From Streptomyces curacoi (GTDB lineage Bacteria > Actinomycetota > Actinomycetes > Streptomycetales > Streptomycetaceae), in the NCBI RefSeq assembly GCF_001513975.1, contig NZ_KQ947988.1, positions 1 through 64,000 on the forward strand: a stretch of 64,000 nucleotides of DNA, given 5' to 3'. Below are positions 44,841 through 52,793 of the stretch, in pieces. The notes under the pieces are model-generated. The model did not search any database, was not told the DNA's origin, and saw nothing but the letters and a program-made list of their open reading frames with translations. How positions within the stretch are numbered: the first letter of the stretch is position 1; each line of letters begins with the position of its first letter. Made by a program: the position numbers and the translations under genes.

Positions 44841-45305
44841 TCACTCCGGCACCGTGAGTTCGAACCACACCGTCTTGCCCGTGTTCCGGCCCGGCCTGGT
44901 CCCCCAGCGGCGCGAGGAGTGGGCCACGAGTTGGAGTCCTCGGCCACTCTCGTCCTCGGGGCGGGCGACGCGTTCGCGGGGCGGGTCGGGGAGGGGGTCG
45001 GAGACCTCGACCAGGAGGACGTCGCCGAGCACGACGGGGCGCACCAGCCGCACCCCGATGGGGCCCGTGGCGTGCCTCAGGGAGTTGGTCACCAGCTCGC
45101 TGACCAGCAGCACCGCGAGGTCGGCGAGGCTGTCCAGGCCCCAGTCGCGCAGCCGGCCGCGAACGGCGGCCCGCGCGGCGCGGACGGCGCCCGCCTCCGC
45201 GGGGAAGGTCCACTCGGCGCGGTCGCCCTCGGTGTCGATCACGCCGATCACTTCCCAGGCCCGTGCGTCCACCCATGTCCGGTTTCGTGGGGTTAATGGG
45301 CACAT
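44841..45305 (-). CDS. Anti-sigma-type HATPase (serine kinase-like)
   Basis: A 154-residue single-domain protein of the RsbW/HATPase_c_2 type. N-box VLLVSELVTNSLRHA, then ESGRGLQLVAHSS and GKTVWFEL near the C-terminus. It shares this ending with the larger regulator downstream on the same strand and may compete for or share partners. Streptomyces genomes carry dozens of such kinases. ATG at 45305 is a choice among several possible starts; the Shine-Dalgarno is weak. Confidence 0.75.
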   Translation of the reverse strand: MCPLTPRNRTWVDARAWEVIGVIDTEGDRAEWTFPAEAGAVRAARAAVRGRLRDWGLDSLADLAVLLVSELVTNSLRHATGPIGVRLVRPVVLGDVLLVEVSDPLPDPPRERVARPEDESGRGLQLVAHSSRRWGTRPGRNTGKTVWFELTVPE

Positions 45306-45387
45306 ACCCGATATTCGGGGAGCAGTACCGCGTGAGGGTGGGCATGCCAGGGGACGCCAGCGGACGCCAGGCAGTGAAGTCGGGCAG

Positions 45388-45807
45388 TCAGGACGGCGAC
45401 CGCGGGTCCCCCGCCCCCAGCAGCACCGCCACCTCACGAACGGCCGGCACGTCCTGGTCCAGCCAGTCCACGTCCCACAGTTCCGCGGCAGTCAGCCAGC
45501 GCAGCGCATCGTGATCCTGGAGGGGCTTGGGGTCGGCGGCGCCGGGGAGGAGGCGGGCGGTCCACACATGCAGGACGTAGGGCGGCTTCAGCGGCCACAC
45601 CCCCGGCACCCGCCCGAGCACCTCGGCCTCCACGCCGAGTTCCTCCCGCAGCTCCCGCACGAGCGCCTCCTCGGGCGTCTCCCCGGGCTCGACTTTCCCC
45701 CCGGGCAGCTCCCAGCGCCCGGCCAGCTCCTCGGGCGCGCTACGGCGTGCCGCGAGCAGTCGGCCCCCTTCCAGCAGCGCGGCGCCGACCACGATCCGTT
45801 CCGTCAT
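45388..45807 (-). CDS. Nudix hydrolase (MutT-like)
   Basis: A 139-residue protein with the complete Nudix box (GGKVEPGETPEEALVREL continuing REELGVE), preceded by WELPGGK as in MutT/CTP pyrophosphohydrolases. It probably cleaves (deoxy)nucleoside triphosphates with oxidised or methylated bases. ATG MTERIVVGAALL was chosen; the upstream extension crosses a tandem repeat and another gene. Confidence 0.88.
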   Translation of the reverse strand: MTERIVVGAALLEGGRLLAARRSAPEELAGRWELPGGKVEPGETPEEALVRELREELGVEAEVLGRVPGVWPLKPPYVLHVWTARLLPGAADPKPLQDHDALRWLTAAELWDVDWLDQDVPAVREVAVLLGAGDPRSPS

Positions 45808-45822
45808 GCGCCGGAGCCTACG

Positions 45823-45870
45823 GGAGGCGCGGAGTCGCGGAGGCGCGGAGTCTCGGAGGCGCGGAGTCGT
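45823..45870. repeat. Three 16-bp tandem repeats
   Basis: GGAGGCGCGGAGTCGC repeated three times with one or two changes, between the Nudix gene and the SPOR-like gene. Its last base touches the stop codon of the SPOR-like gene. Confidence 0.8.
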
Positions 45871-46061
45871 CAGCTGTCCGCGCCGTCCCCGTTCTGAGCG
45901 ATCCGCTCGACCCAGTACAGCTGCTTGTGTCCGCGACCGTCGAGGCTGTCCGCGATCTTCTGGGCCTCCGCCCGTGTCGCGTACCGGCCCACGCGGTAGC
46001 GGTTGCCGTTGTCGTCCTGCCGGACGACGAGCCAGGGAAGAGTGATCGTGCTGTCGTTCAT
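45870..46061 (-). CDS. SPOR-like small protein, 63 residues
   Basis: A 63-residue protein (MNDSTITLPWLVVRQDDNGN...) with the pattern of a single SPOR-type fold: YRVGRYATRAEAQKIADSL, then KQLYWVERI. Similar short proteins are common in Streptomyces; no signal peptide, so its role as a glycan-binding domain is doubtful. ATG chosen; an in-frame GTG nine codons upstream has less support. Confidence 0.65.
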   Translation of the reverse strand: MNDSTITLPWLVVRQDDNGNRYRVGRYATRAEAQKIADSLDGRGHKQLYWVERIAQNGDGADS

Positions 46062-46412
46062 CGCGCCCCACTGCTCCTTCCCGCCCACGACCGCCCGAGT
46101 CCCGCTCGCGGCCTGTGCCGTGCCCCGCCCGCTAAGGAAACCGCAATCCGCATATGCCCGAGCCTACGCCTAACCTTTACGCAGCGAATACGGCTTTTCA
46201 CAAAGAGGTACGCAACCAGCCAAGCCGCAGGGGGCGCACGGCAATGAGTGCGCCGTGCACCGAGGTCGATGCATCCGGTCACGGGCATGCCGCACATGCC
46301 CGCCTCGACCTGGGAAGAGGGCCAGATTCCAACCGCTGGGAAAGTGACGGAAGTTGAGGCTCCGCCGCGGCAACTGCCGGGAACGCGGGCGCTACTTCAC
46401 CAAAGGTGTGCG
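46062..46412. other. Intergenic region without a clear gene
   Basis: About 350 nt between the SPOR-like gene and the GntR regulator. A plus-strand frame (start about 46154, or ATG at 46244) encodes a short His/Ser-rich peptide without recognisable features; I do not call it. An AT-rich patch at 46160-46205 could be a promoter. The inverted repeat GGGCATGCCGCACATGCCC lies near 46281-46299. Confidence 0.35.
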
Positions 46413-47165
46413 CTACTTCACCGGGAGGTGGTACGCGACGCGGTAGCGGTCCGCCGGGATCACCACGTCGGCCGTCTCCACCGGACGGCCGGACGCGTAG
46501 TAGGTGCGCTGGATGACCAGGACCACATGACCGGGGACACCGCCCAGGGCGTGCAACTCCTCGGCCAGGCCGGGGCGCGCGCCGACCTCCTCCGTCATGT
46601 TGTCCACGACGACGTCAATGGCGGCCATGCGCTCGACGACACCCATACCGCCGAGCGGTCCCTCCTCGGGCAGCATCACGGGCGTGCGGCCGGTGACCGC
46701 GAGCGGCTCCCAGGACGTGGAGAGCATCATCGCCTCACCGGCCTCCCGGAAGAGGTACCGCGTGCACATGACGCGGTCGCCGGGCCGGATGCCGAGCCGT
46801 TCGGCGACGGCGCCGCTCGCCTCGGCCTGCTCGCTGCGGGACTCCCAGGTGCCGCGCGCCTCGCCGTCGGCCTGCTCCTGACGGAAGGGCGTGGCGCCGC
46901 TCGGCGGGCGGAAGCCGGAGCGGGAGATCCGGCGGGGTACGGGGCGCTCGCGGACGTACGTCCCGGAGCCGGAGCGGCCCTCGACCAGGCCTTCGGCCAT
47001 CAGTACCTTGCGCGCCTCCAGCGCGACGGTGTCGGAGACGCCGTACTCCTCGCGGATCCTGGCCTGGGACGGGAGGCGGGTGTGCGGTGGCAGTGAACCG
47101 TTGACGATCTTCTTGCGGAGATCACCCGCGACGCGCAGGTACGCCGGCTGCTCACCGAAAGTCAC
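46413..47165 (-). CDS. GntR/HutC-family transcriptional regulator with UTRA domain
   Basis: A 250-residue repressor-type protein. The N-terminal winged helix (about residues 1-75) includes LPSQARIREEYGVSDTVALE and GLVEGRSGSGTYVRER; the C-terminal UTRA ligand-binding domain (about 105-250) has CTRYLFREAGEAMMLSTSWE and PADRYRVAYHLPVK. Ligand unknown; UTRA domains usually bind small metabolites such as amino sugars or histidine-pathway compounds. It is a single gene. Nested inverted repeats lie upstream and could be its operator. Confidence 0.85.
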   Translation of the reverse strand: MTFGEQPAYLRVAGDLRKKIVNGSLPPHTRLPSQARIREEYGVSDTVALEARKVLMAEGLVEGRSGSGTYVRERPVPRRISRSGFRPPSGATPFRQEQADGEARGTWESRSEQAEASGAVAERLGIRPGDRVMCTRYLFREAGEAMMLSTSWEPLAVTGRTPVMLPEEGPLGGMGVVERMAAIDVVVDNMTEEVGARPGLAEELHALGGVPGHVVLVIQRTYYASGRPVETADVVIPADRYRVAYHLPVK

Positions 47166-47224
47166 TGGCCGCTCCCATCAGCTTGTACAGACAGCAACAG
47201 CCTGGCAACCGTGGGTTGTCCCAT

Positions 47225-47270
47225 GCAAGCAAAGGCCAGAGAATCACTCGATGTGATGACTTGTGCTTGC
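47225..47270. promoter_or_regulatory. Nested inverted repeats upstream of the GntR gene
   Basis: An outer pair GCAAGCA (47225-47231) and TGCTTGC (47264-47270) encloses an inner pair ATCAC-TCGAT-GTGAT (47243-47257). It lies 60-105 nt before the regulator start codon in AT-richer DNA. Candidate autoregulatory operator; no experimental motif is known to me for this protein. Confidence 0.4.
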
Positions 47271-47324
47271 GGGGGGCTTTACGCAGGCACTTTCTCCCCG
47301 CTATAGCCGCGCTCACACCTCCGC

Positions 47325-47612
47325 TCACACATTGAGGCCGCCGCCGCTGCCGTCCTCGCTCCCACTGTCGCCGGTGCCGGGGTCCTCCTCGTACGACGGC
47401 ACGGTGGTGTCCAGGCCCAGAGCCTTGCGCGCGGTGACGGTCGTGGGGCCGTCGACGTACCGGGGGTGCGCGTGCGAATGCCTGCGGCGGCCTGTGGGGG
47501 TGGGGTGGGGGTGCGCGTAGCGCCTGCGGTGCGGTTGGGGGTCGGGGCCGCGCCGGGGGGTGTCCGTCCTCGGACCGGCGGCCCCCTTGGGCCAGGAGGT
47601 GCCGCGTGTTGA
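47325..47612 (-). pseudogene. Possible 3' remnant of a gene
   Basis: The frame ends with a plausible protein C-terminus: HPRYVDGPTTVTARKALGLD, then an acidic tail ending GSGGGLNV. It runs upstream for about 95 codons to a TGA but contains no ATG and no start with a Shine-Dalgarno. Composition (His/Arg/Pro-rich, then Gly/Glu/Asp) changes sharply. It looks like the end of a gene whose front was lost. I do not recognise the family. Confidence 0.3.
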
Positions 47613-48030
47613 CGCCGGTCACTGCGGGCGGACACCCCCCGACACGTCCCCTTCCCGCCGTGGGCGACTGCGGCGCCGCGGGGGTACGCGCCCCATCGAC
47701 GCGTGGGCGCAGCGTGCGTCGCTGCGGGCCGTCCCGCCCACCCAGCTGAGCGCCGTCGCGCGGACCCAACTGCGCGCCGTCGTGCCGCTGGGGCGGCACG
47801 GGTGGGCGCTGGGGGTACCCCCTGCTCGAAGAGCTTGGGGGAGGCACCCCGTCGCGCCGGGCTGCGTGACCCGCCCACGCCCAGCAGCGCGTGCTCCCGG
47901 GGCCTCAACTCCCCTACCGGAGGCGGCGTGCCGGGGCTGTGGTGGTGCCGGACGTGGGTCGTCCTCGCGGTTGGCTGGGTCGGGGACCCGGAGCCGTGCC
48001 GCGAGGACGACGAGGACTGGTCAGGGAGGG
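47613..48030. other. GC-rich intergenic stretch with a dispersed palindromic repeat
   Basis: No intact gene in about 420 nt before the subtilisin stop. TGGGGGTACCCCCTGCTCGA at 47810 with GAGCTTGGGGGAGGCACCCC after it forms overlapping palindromes and resembles a repeat I recall from many Streptomyces intergenic regions. Confidence 0.4.
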
Positions 48031-49596
48031 CTAGAACTGCAGCGCCCAGGCGTCTATGCGCCCGGTGTCGTAGTTCGCGTTGTCGCTCACCCGCAGTTTC
48101 CACGTGCCGTTGGCCGCCTCCGACGAGGCGTTCACCGAGTACGTGGTGTTGATGTTGTCCGAACTGCCGCCGGTGCCGTACGACTTGAGCGTGTACGCCG
48201 TGCCGTCGGGGGCGATCAGCTGGACCTGGAGGTCGCCGATGTACGTGTGGACGATGTGGACCTCTACGGCGAGGGCCGAGGGCGCGTTGCCGGAGACGCC
48301 GGAGACCGTCACCGGGGACTCGACCGTGGAGTTGTCGCTGATCGTGTAGTCACCGGTGTTCTCGAAGCGCGGGCCCGGAGGGGTGGTTGTGCCGCCGCCG
48401 ACGTACAGGAGCCGGTTGGGCGAGCCCGTGCCGGGGCTGGTGACGACGCCGGTGGTGGCGGCGGACGTCAGCGCCGTGGCGACCTGGGACGGGGTGGCCG
48501 AGGGGTTGGCGGCGAGGTAGAGCGCGGCGGCGCCCGCCACGTGCGGGGTCGCCATCGACGTACCGGAGATGGTGTTGGTCGCCGAGTCGCTTGAGTTCCA
48601 GGCCGAGGTGATGGACGAGCCGGGGGCGAAGAGGTCGAGGACGGAGCCGTAGTTGGAGTAGCTGGCCTTGGCGTCCGAGCTGGTCGTCGCGCCGACCGTG
48701 ATGGCCTCGGTGACGCGTGCGGGTGACCTGGTGGAGGCGTTGGTCGACTCGTTGCCGGCCGCCACGGCGAAGGTGACGCCGGAGGCGATGGCGTTGCGTA
48801 CGGCCGTGTCGAGGGCGGTGTCGGCGCCGCCGCCGAGGGACATGTTGGCGACGGCCGGCTTGACGGCGTTCCGGGCGACCCAGTCGATGCCGGCGACGAC
48901 CTGAGCGGTGGTGCCCTGGCCGGAGTTGTTCAGCACGCGGACGCCGACGATCTTGGCCTTCTTGGCGACGCCGTAGGCGTTTCCGGCGACCGTGCCCGCC
49001 ACGTGCGTGCCGTGGCCGTGGCCGTCCTGGGCGGTGTTGTCGTTGTCGATGGCGTCGTAGCCGTAGGAGGCCCGGCCGCCGAAGTCGCTGTGGGTGATGC
49101 GGACGCCGGTGTCGATGACGTACGCCGTCACTCCCTGCCCGGCCGAGTCCGGGTAGGTGTACGAGCTGTTCAGGGGGAGGTTCTTCTGGTCCACGCGGTC
49201 CAGGCCCCAGGAGGGCGGGTTGGTCTGGGTCGCGTTGATGCTGAACGTGCGGTTCTGGACCACGGAGGCGACCGCCGGGTCGGCGGCGAGCGCCTTGGCC
49301 TCCGCCTCGGAGGCCTCGATCGCGTAGCCGTTCAGGGCTGTCTTGTACGTGCGCTCGATGTCGGCGCCGTACTTCTCGACGAGGGCGCGTCCGGCCTTGG
49401 AACCCGAACGGGCGTGGTCCGCCTTGAGGTTCACGATGTAGCTGTCGGCTACGGCACCTGCCGCGCCCGCGTACTGGATACGGCCCTCGGGGGCGGCCGT
49501 GGCGGGGAGAGCGGAGACGAGGCTCGCGGCGAGGGCCGCGGTGGCCGTCACGCTGAGGGCTGCCAGTCTTCGCCGGGTATGACGCATCACTGCCAT
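48031..49596 (-). CDS. Secreted subtilisin-like serine protease (S8) with P-domain
   Basis: A 521-residue preproprotease. Signal peptide (RRRLAALSVTATAALAASLV, cleavage near ATAAPEG), I9 propeptide (about 40-125: DSYIVNLKADHARS), then the catalytic domain with VIDTGVRITH (Asp), GHGHGTHVAGT (His), the oxyanion Asn in AAGNEST and GTSMATPHVAGA (Ser). A linker GGGTTTPPGP leads to a C-terminal proprotein-convertase P-domain (about 405-521) ending DTGRIDAWALQF. Extracellular peptide-generating protease, a logical partner for the peptide importers nearby. ATG at 49596 has GGAGGAT 8 nt upstream. Confidence 0.93.
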   Translation of the reverse strand: MAVMRHTRRRLAALSVTATAALAASLVSALPATAAPEGRIQYAGAAGAVADSYIVNLKADHARSGSKAGRALVEKYGADIERTYKTALNGYAIEASEAEAKALAADPAVASVVQNRTFSINATQTNPPSWGLDRVDQKNLPLNSSYTYPDSAGQGVTAYVIDTGVRITHSDFGGRASYGYDAIDNDNTAQDGHGHGTHVAGTVAGNAYGVAKKAKIVGVRVLNNSGQGTTAQVVAGIDWVARNAVKPAVANMSLGGGADTALDTAVRNAIASGVTFAVAAGNESTNASTRSPARVTEAITVGATTSSDAKASYSNYGSVLDLFAPGSSITSAWNSSDSATNTISGTSMATPHVAGAAALYLAANPSATPSQVATALTSAATTGVVTSPGTGSPNRLLYVGGGTTTPPGPRFENTGDYTISDNSTVESPVTVSGVSGNAPSALAVEVHIVHTYIGDLQVQLIAPDGTAYTLKSYGTGGSSDNINTTYSVNASSEAANGTWKLRVSDNANYDTGRIDAWALQF

Positions 49597-49949
49597 CTGA
49601 GGGATCCTCCTCAATCGGTGGTGCGCTTGTGGGGGTGACGCGACGGAGTGGGCAGGGGCATGTCAATTCGCTGTGCCTCTCCTGTGCGTCAGCCGAAAGA
49701 TTGAGGCCTCCACAGGAATTGCACAAGGGCCCTGCACGGCGAACTCCGCGCACACCGCCACGCCGGGGCCCGCTCCCCCACGCCTCAGTGGACGGCGTTC
49801 ACTGTTCGATCCGTGCCTGCTCTCGCAGTTCCGGATACGCGTCGGAGTCGCGCAGCATCATGACCGACCACGGGATCGGGCAGGGCGGAGCGTGGTCGGG
49901 GTCCGGGTAGGGGGCGCCTTCGGCGCCCCCCAACCTCTTTTGCGCGGCC
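49597..49949. other. Intergenic region with a hairpin
   Basis: About 350 nt without a gene. The left end should hold the subtilisin promoter. A 9-bp hairpin GGGGGCGCC-TTC-GGCGCCCCC at 49910-49930 follows the stop of the SDR gene (minus strand) and is its probable terminator, although no T-tract follows on that strand. Confidence 0.5.
49910..49930 (-). terminator. Hairpin after the SDR gene
   Basis: Perfect 9-bp stem with a 3-nt loop, 19 nt after the SDR stop codon on the minus strand. Confidence 0.5.
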
Positions 49950-50780
49950 TCAGTCGTCGAAGCCCGTCGCCCGGGTCCGCTTCTCCCAGGCCGCGATGTC
50001 GTTGCGCACCTGATCGAGGTGACCGAGCACGGCAGTGACCCCGTCGTCGCCCAACGGCAGCCGCAGCGGGGTCTCGTCCGCCTCCAGCGCGGCCAGGATC
50101 AGCGCCGCCGCCTTCGCCGGGTCGCCGGGCTGGGAGCCGTCGCCGCCGGAGACGAAGCCGCGGGTCTGGCTCACCTTCGGGTACAGGCCGCTGTCCGTGC
50201 TGGCCCCGGCCCGTCCCGTCTCGAACAGCGAGGTGCGGAAGGAACCCGGCTCGACGATCAGCACCTTGATGCCGAAGTCGGCGACCTCGTCCGCGAGCCC
50301 CTCGGACAGGCCCTCCAGGGCGAACTTCGTTCCGCTGTACGCCGAGAAGCCCGCGAAGGACATCTGCCCGCCCATGCTGCTCATCTGCACGATCGCCCCG
50401 GAGCGCCGCTCACGCATGTGCGGCAGCACGGCACGGGTGAGGGCCACGGGCCCGAAGACATGCAGGTCGAACAGCTCGCGCAACTCCTGCTCGGTGGTCT
50501 CTTCGAAGGCGCCCACATGGGTGCGGCCCGCGTTGTTGACGAGGACGTCGATCCGTCCGTGCCGGGCGATCACGTCCCTTACGGCCGCCTCGGCCGCCGC
50601 TGTGTCGCCGACGTCCAGTCGCAGCGCCTCCACCTGATCGGGGTGAGCGGCCACGAGGTCCTCCAGCCCCTCGGGCCGTCGTACCGCGCCCACCACCACG
50701 TCACCGTCGGCGAGGGCCGCCTTTGCGATGGCCCGCCCGAAACCGCTGCTCGCACCTGTGATCATCCACACCTTGTTCAT
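49950..50780 (-). CDS. Short-chain dehydrogenase/reductase (SDR)
   Basis: A 276-residue classical SDR. Cofactor motif TGASSGFGRAIA, NNAG in LVNNAGRTHVG, catalytic Ser in MSSMGG and YSGTK (Tyr and Lys). The basic residue in VRRPEG suggests NADP. Substrate unknown. It is divergent from a LysR regulator across 54 nt that carries a palindrome, so it is the likely target of that regulator. An in-frame upstream extension was rejected because ATG at 50780 gives the normal MNKVWMITGAS start. Confidence 0.88.
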   Translation of the reverse strand: MNKVWMITGASSGFGRAIAKAALADGDVVVGAVRRPEGLEDLVAAHPDQVEALRLDVGDTAAAEAAVRDVIARHGRIDVLVNNAGRTHVGAFEETTEQELRELFDLHVFGPVALTRAVLPHMRERRSGAIVQMSSMGGQMSFAGFSAYSGTKFALEGLSEGLADEVADFGIKVLIVEPGSFRTSLFETGRAGASTDSGLYPKVSQTRGFVSGGDGSQPGDPAKAAALILAALEADETPLRLPLGDDGVTAVLGHLDQVRNDIAAWEKRTRATGFDD

Positions 50781-50827
50781 GGCACAAGCCTGCGCCGGGA
50801 CCTGTTGCGCGTCCAAGACCCACGCTG

Positions 50828-50842
50828 ATAACCGATGGTTAT
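50828..50842. promoter_or_regulatory. LysR-type operator candidate
   Basis: Perfect inverted repeat ATAACC-GAT-GGTTAT, of the T-N11-A type bound by LysR proteins. It overlaps the first ATG of the lysR gene and lies 48 nt upstream of the divergent SDR start, as expected for autorepression plus control of the neighbour. Confidence 0.6.
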
Positions 50843-51746
50843 GACGATGGACGTTCATGTGCGGGACCTGCGCTACTTCGTGGCGGTCGCCGAGGAACTG
50901 CACTTCACCCGTGCCGCCGAGCGGCTGTACGTCTCCCAGCCCGCGCTCAGCAAACAAGTACGCGCGTTGGAGCGGCAGTTGGGTGTGGAGTTGTTCCGGC
51001 GCGATCCGCGTGGCGTGTCCCTCACCGAGGCCGGCACGGCACTGCTGCCGCACGCCCGGCGGGTGCTGGAGGCCTGGTCGCAGGGATCAGCGGCGCTGGA
51101 GGCCGCCCGGGCCGCGGCGCGCGGCACGCTGGTGGTGGGCATGAGCACCAGCCCCGGCCGCGGCGGTCTGCTCCCCGCGATCCGCTCCCGCTTCACCGCC
51201 GCGCATCCCGACACGGTCCTGCGGCTGCGTCAGGTGAGCTGGGAGGACCCGACGGCGGGCCTGGCGGACGGTGACGCGGACGTGGCCTTCGTCTGGCTGC
51301 CCCTGCCCGACGACGGCCGCTACGCCTGGACGGTGGTGGCGGAGGAACCCCGCCTGGTCGCCCTCCCGGAGGCCCACCCCCTGGCGGCCCGCAGTGAGGT
51401 GGACTTCGCGGACCTGGCCGAGGAGCCGTTCCTCGCGCTGCCCGCGAGTGCGGGGCCGTTGCGTGACCACTGGCTGGCCCTGGAGGAGCGGGCAGGCCGA
51501 ACGCCGCGCATCGGGGCCGAGATCGCGAGTACGGAGGAGACGTACGAGGCCCTGGTCGCAGGGCTCGGCATCTGCCTCGTGGCGACGGGCAACGCCCCGC
51601 TGATCACCCTCGGCGGGGTGACGACCCGTCCGGTACGCGGGCTCTCGCCGAGCCGGTTCGCCCTGGCGTGGCGCCGGGAGGACGACAGGCGTCCGCTGGT
51701 GCGGGCGTACGCGGAGGCATGCCGCCGGGCGGCGGTGACACCTTGA
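50835..51746 (+). CDS. LysR-family transcriptional regulator
   Basis: A 303-residue protein. The N-terminal winged helix is textbook (LRYFVAVAEELHFTRAAERL, SQPALSKQVRALE, GVELFRR); the C-terminal LysR_substrate domain runs from about residue 90 (GTLVVGMSTS). The start is uncertain: three in-frame ATGs lie within 15 nt and the first is inside the palindrome, with no Shine-Dalgarno, so the mRNA may be leaderless or start at the third ATG (MDVHVRDLRYF). Confidence 0.88.
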   Translation: MVMTMDVHVRDLRYFVAVAEELHFTRAAERLYVSQPALSKQVRALERQLGVELFRRDPRGVSLTEAGTALLPHARRVLEAWSQGSAALEAARAAARGTLVVGMSTSPGRGGLLPAIRSRFTAAHPDTVLRLRQVSWEDPTAGLADGDADVAFVWLPLPDDGRYAWTVVAEEPRLVALPEAHPLAARSEVDFADLAEEPFLALPASAGPLRDHWLALEERAGRTPRIGAEIASTEETYEALVAGLGICLVATGNAPLITLGGVTTRPVRGLSPSRFALAWRREDDRRPLVRAYAEACRRAAVTP

Positions 51747-51815
51747 GGGGCACGGGGATGTGTGGTGTGGAGTGGTGCGGTCGAGTCTCGGGCGTTTGGC
51801 TTCGCGCGCCGCCCC

Positions 51816-52793
51816 CTAAGACCGCCGCGGCTCCGCGTGCTGGGGGATTGCTTGCCTGCGCAGCGTGTCGGCCCACAGCCCGGTCACCGACTCGTGCAGC
51901 GAGCGGACGGCGGTCCAGCCGAGGAGTTCGCGGGCGGGCTCGGGGTCGACCTGGATCCAGTCGTCACCGGCCGCGCCCGTGGCGGCGGCGGGAAGCTCCC
52001 GGACCTCGGCGGGCACGCCGCTCACCTCGACGAGCAGATCGACGAGCCACCGCACCGGCACGGCCTCGCCGCGTCCGATCGGGACGACCAGCCCCGGAAT
52101 ACGGGCGCGGGTGGCGGCCAGCACCGCGTCCGACACGTCGCGCACGTCGACGTAGTCGCGGTGGGCACGCAACTGGGACAGCTCCACGACCGCCGGGAGC
52201 ATGTCCCGGGTGACCGCCTCGGCGAGCCGCCCGGCCACCCGGCCGAGCAGGCTGACCGCCGGGGTACCCGGCCCGGCCACGTTGGCGATCCGCAGCACGC
52301 CCGCCTCCACGACGCCCTCCGCGGCGGCCTCCAGCACGGCACGGCTCGCCGCGAGCTTGGCCTTGCCGTAGGCGGTCGTCGGCCGGGGCGGCGACGCGGT
52401 CCGGGTCGGTTCACCGGGCGGGGTCGGGCCGTACTCCAGCACTGAGCCCAGGTGGACGACGTAGGGACGGCACGCGGTCCGCCGCAGCGCGTCCAGCAGG
52501 CGGCGGGTCGGCACCGCGCAGTTGGTCTCCATGTCCCGTTCGGCGATCCCCCAGTTGCTGCCGATGGCGTTGACCACCGTGTGCGGGCGGACGGAGTCGA
52601 TCACGTCGGCCAGTTCCCCGGGCGACGCGGTGGTGACGTCCAGGACGAGGAGCCGGCCCGGCAGGGGGAAGTCCGGTACCCGCCGGGCGATCGCCGCCAC
52701 CTCGGCTCCGGCCGCGGTCAGGTCCGCGCACAGCTGACGGCCCACGAACCCCGTCCCACCAGCCACGAGAACGCGCTCGCGCTCATCGGCCAT
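51816..52793 (-). CDS. NAD-dependent epimerase/dehydratase; probable NDP-hexose 4-ketoreductase
   Basis: A 325-residue extended SDR. Rossmann motif VAGGTGFVGRQL; the catalytic Tyr/Lys are in TTAYGKAKLA. The family includes 4-ketoreductases that finish deoxysugars. Last gene of a four-gene minus-strand deoxysugar operon; its start overlaps the previous gene by 11 nt. In an avilamycin-type pathway a 4-ketoreductase is needed for D-olivose and related sugars. The exact sugar cannot be told from sequence. This is probably the left end of the cluster. Confidence 0.75.
   Translation of the reverse strand: MADERERVLVAGGTGFVGRQLCADLTAAGAEVAAIARRVPDFPLPGRLLVLDVTTASPGELADVIDSVRPHTVVNAIGSNWGIAERDMETNCAVPTRRLLDALRRTACRPYVVHLGSVLEYGPTPPGEPTRTASPPRPTTAYGKAKLAASRAVLEAAAEGVVEAGVLRIANVAGPGTPAVSLLGRVAGRLAEAVTRDMLPAVVELSQLRAHRDYVDVRDVSDAVLAATRARIPGLVVPIGRGEAVPVRWLVDLLVEVSGVPAEVRELPAAATGAAGDDWIQVDPEPARELLGWTAVRSLHESVTGLWADTLRRQAIPQHAEPRRS

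Noticed and set aside
46154..46357. Short plus-strand frame upstream of the GntR gene
   Set aside because: No Shine-Dalgarno, no recognisable feature, biased composition; could be real but unsupported.
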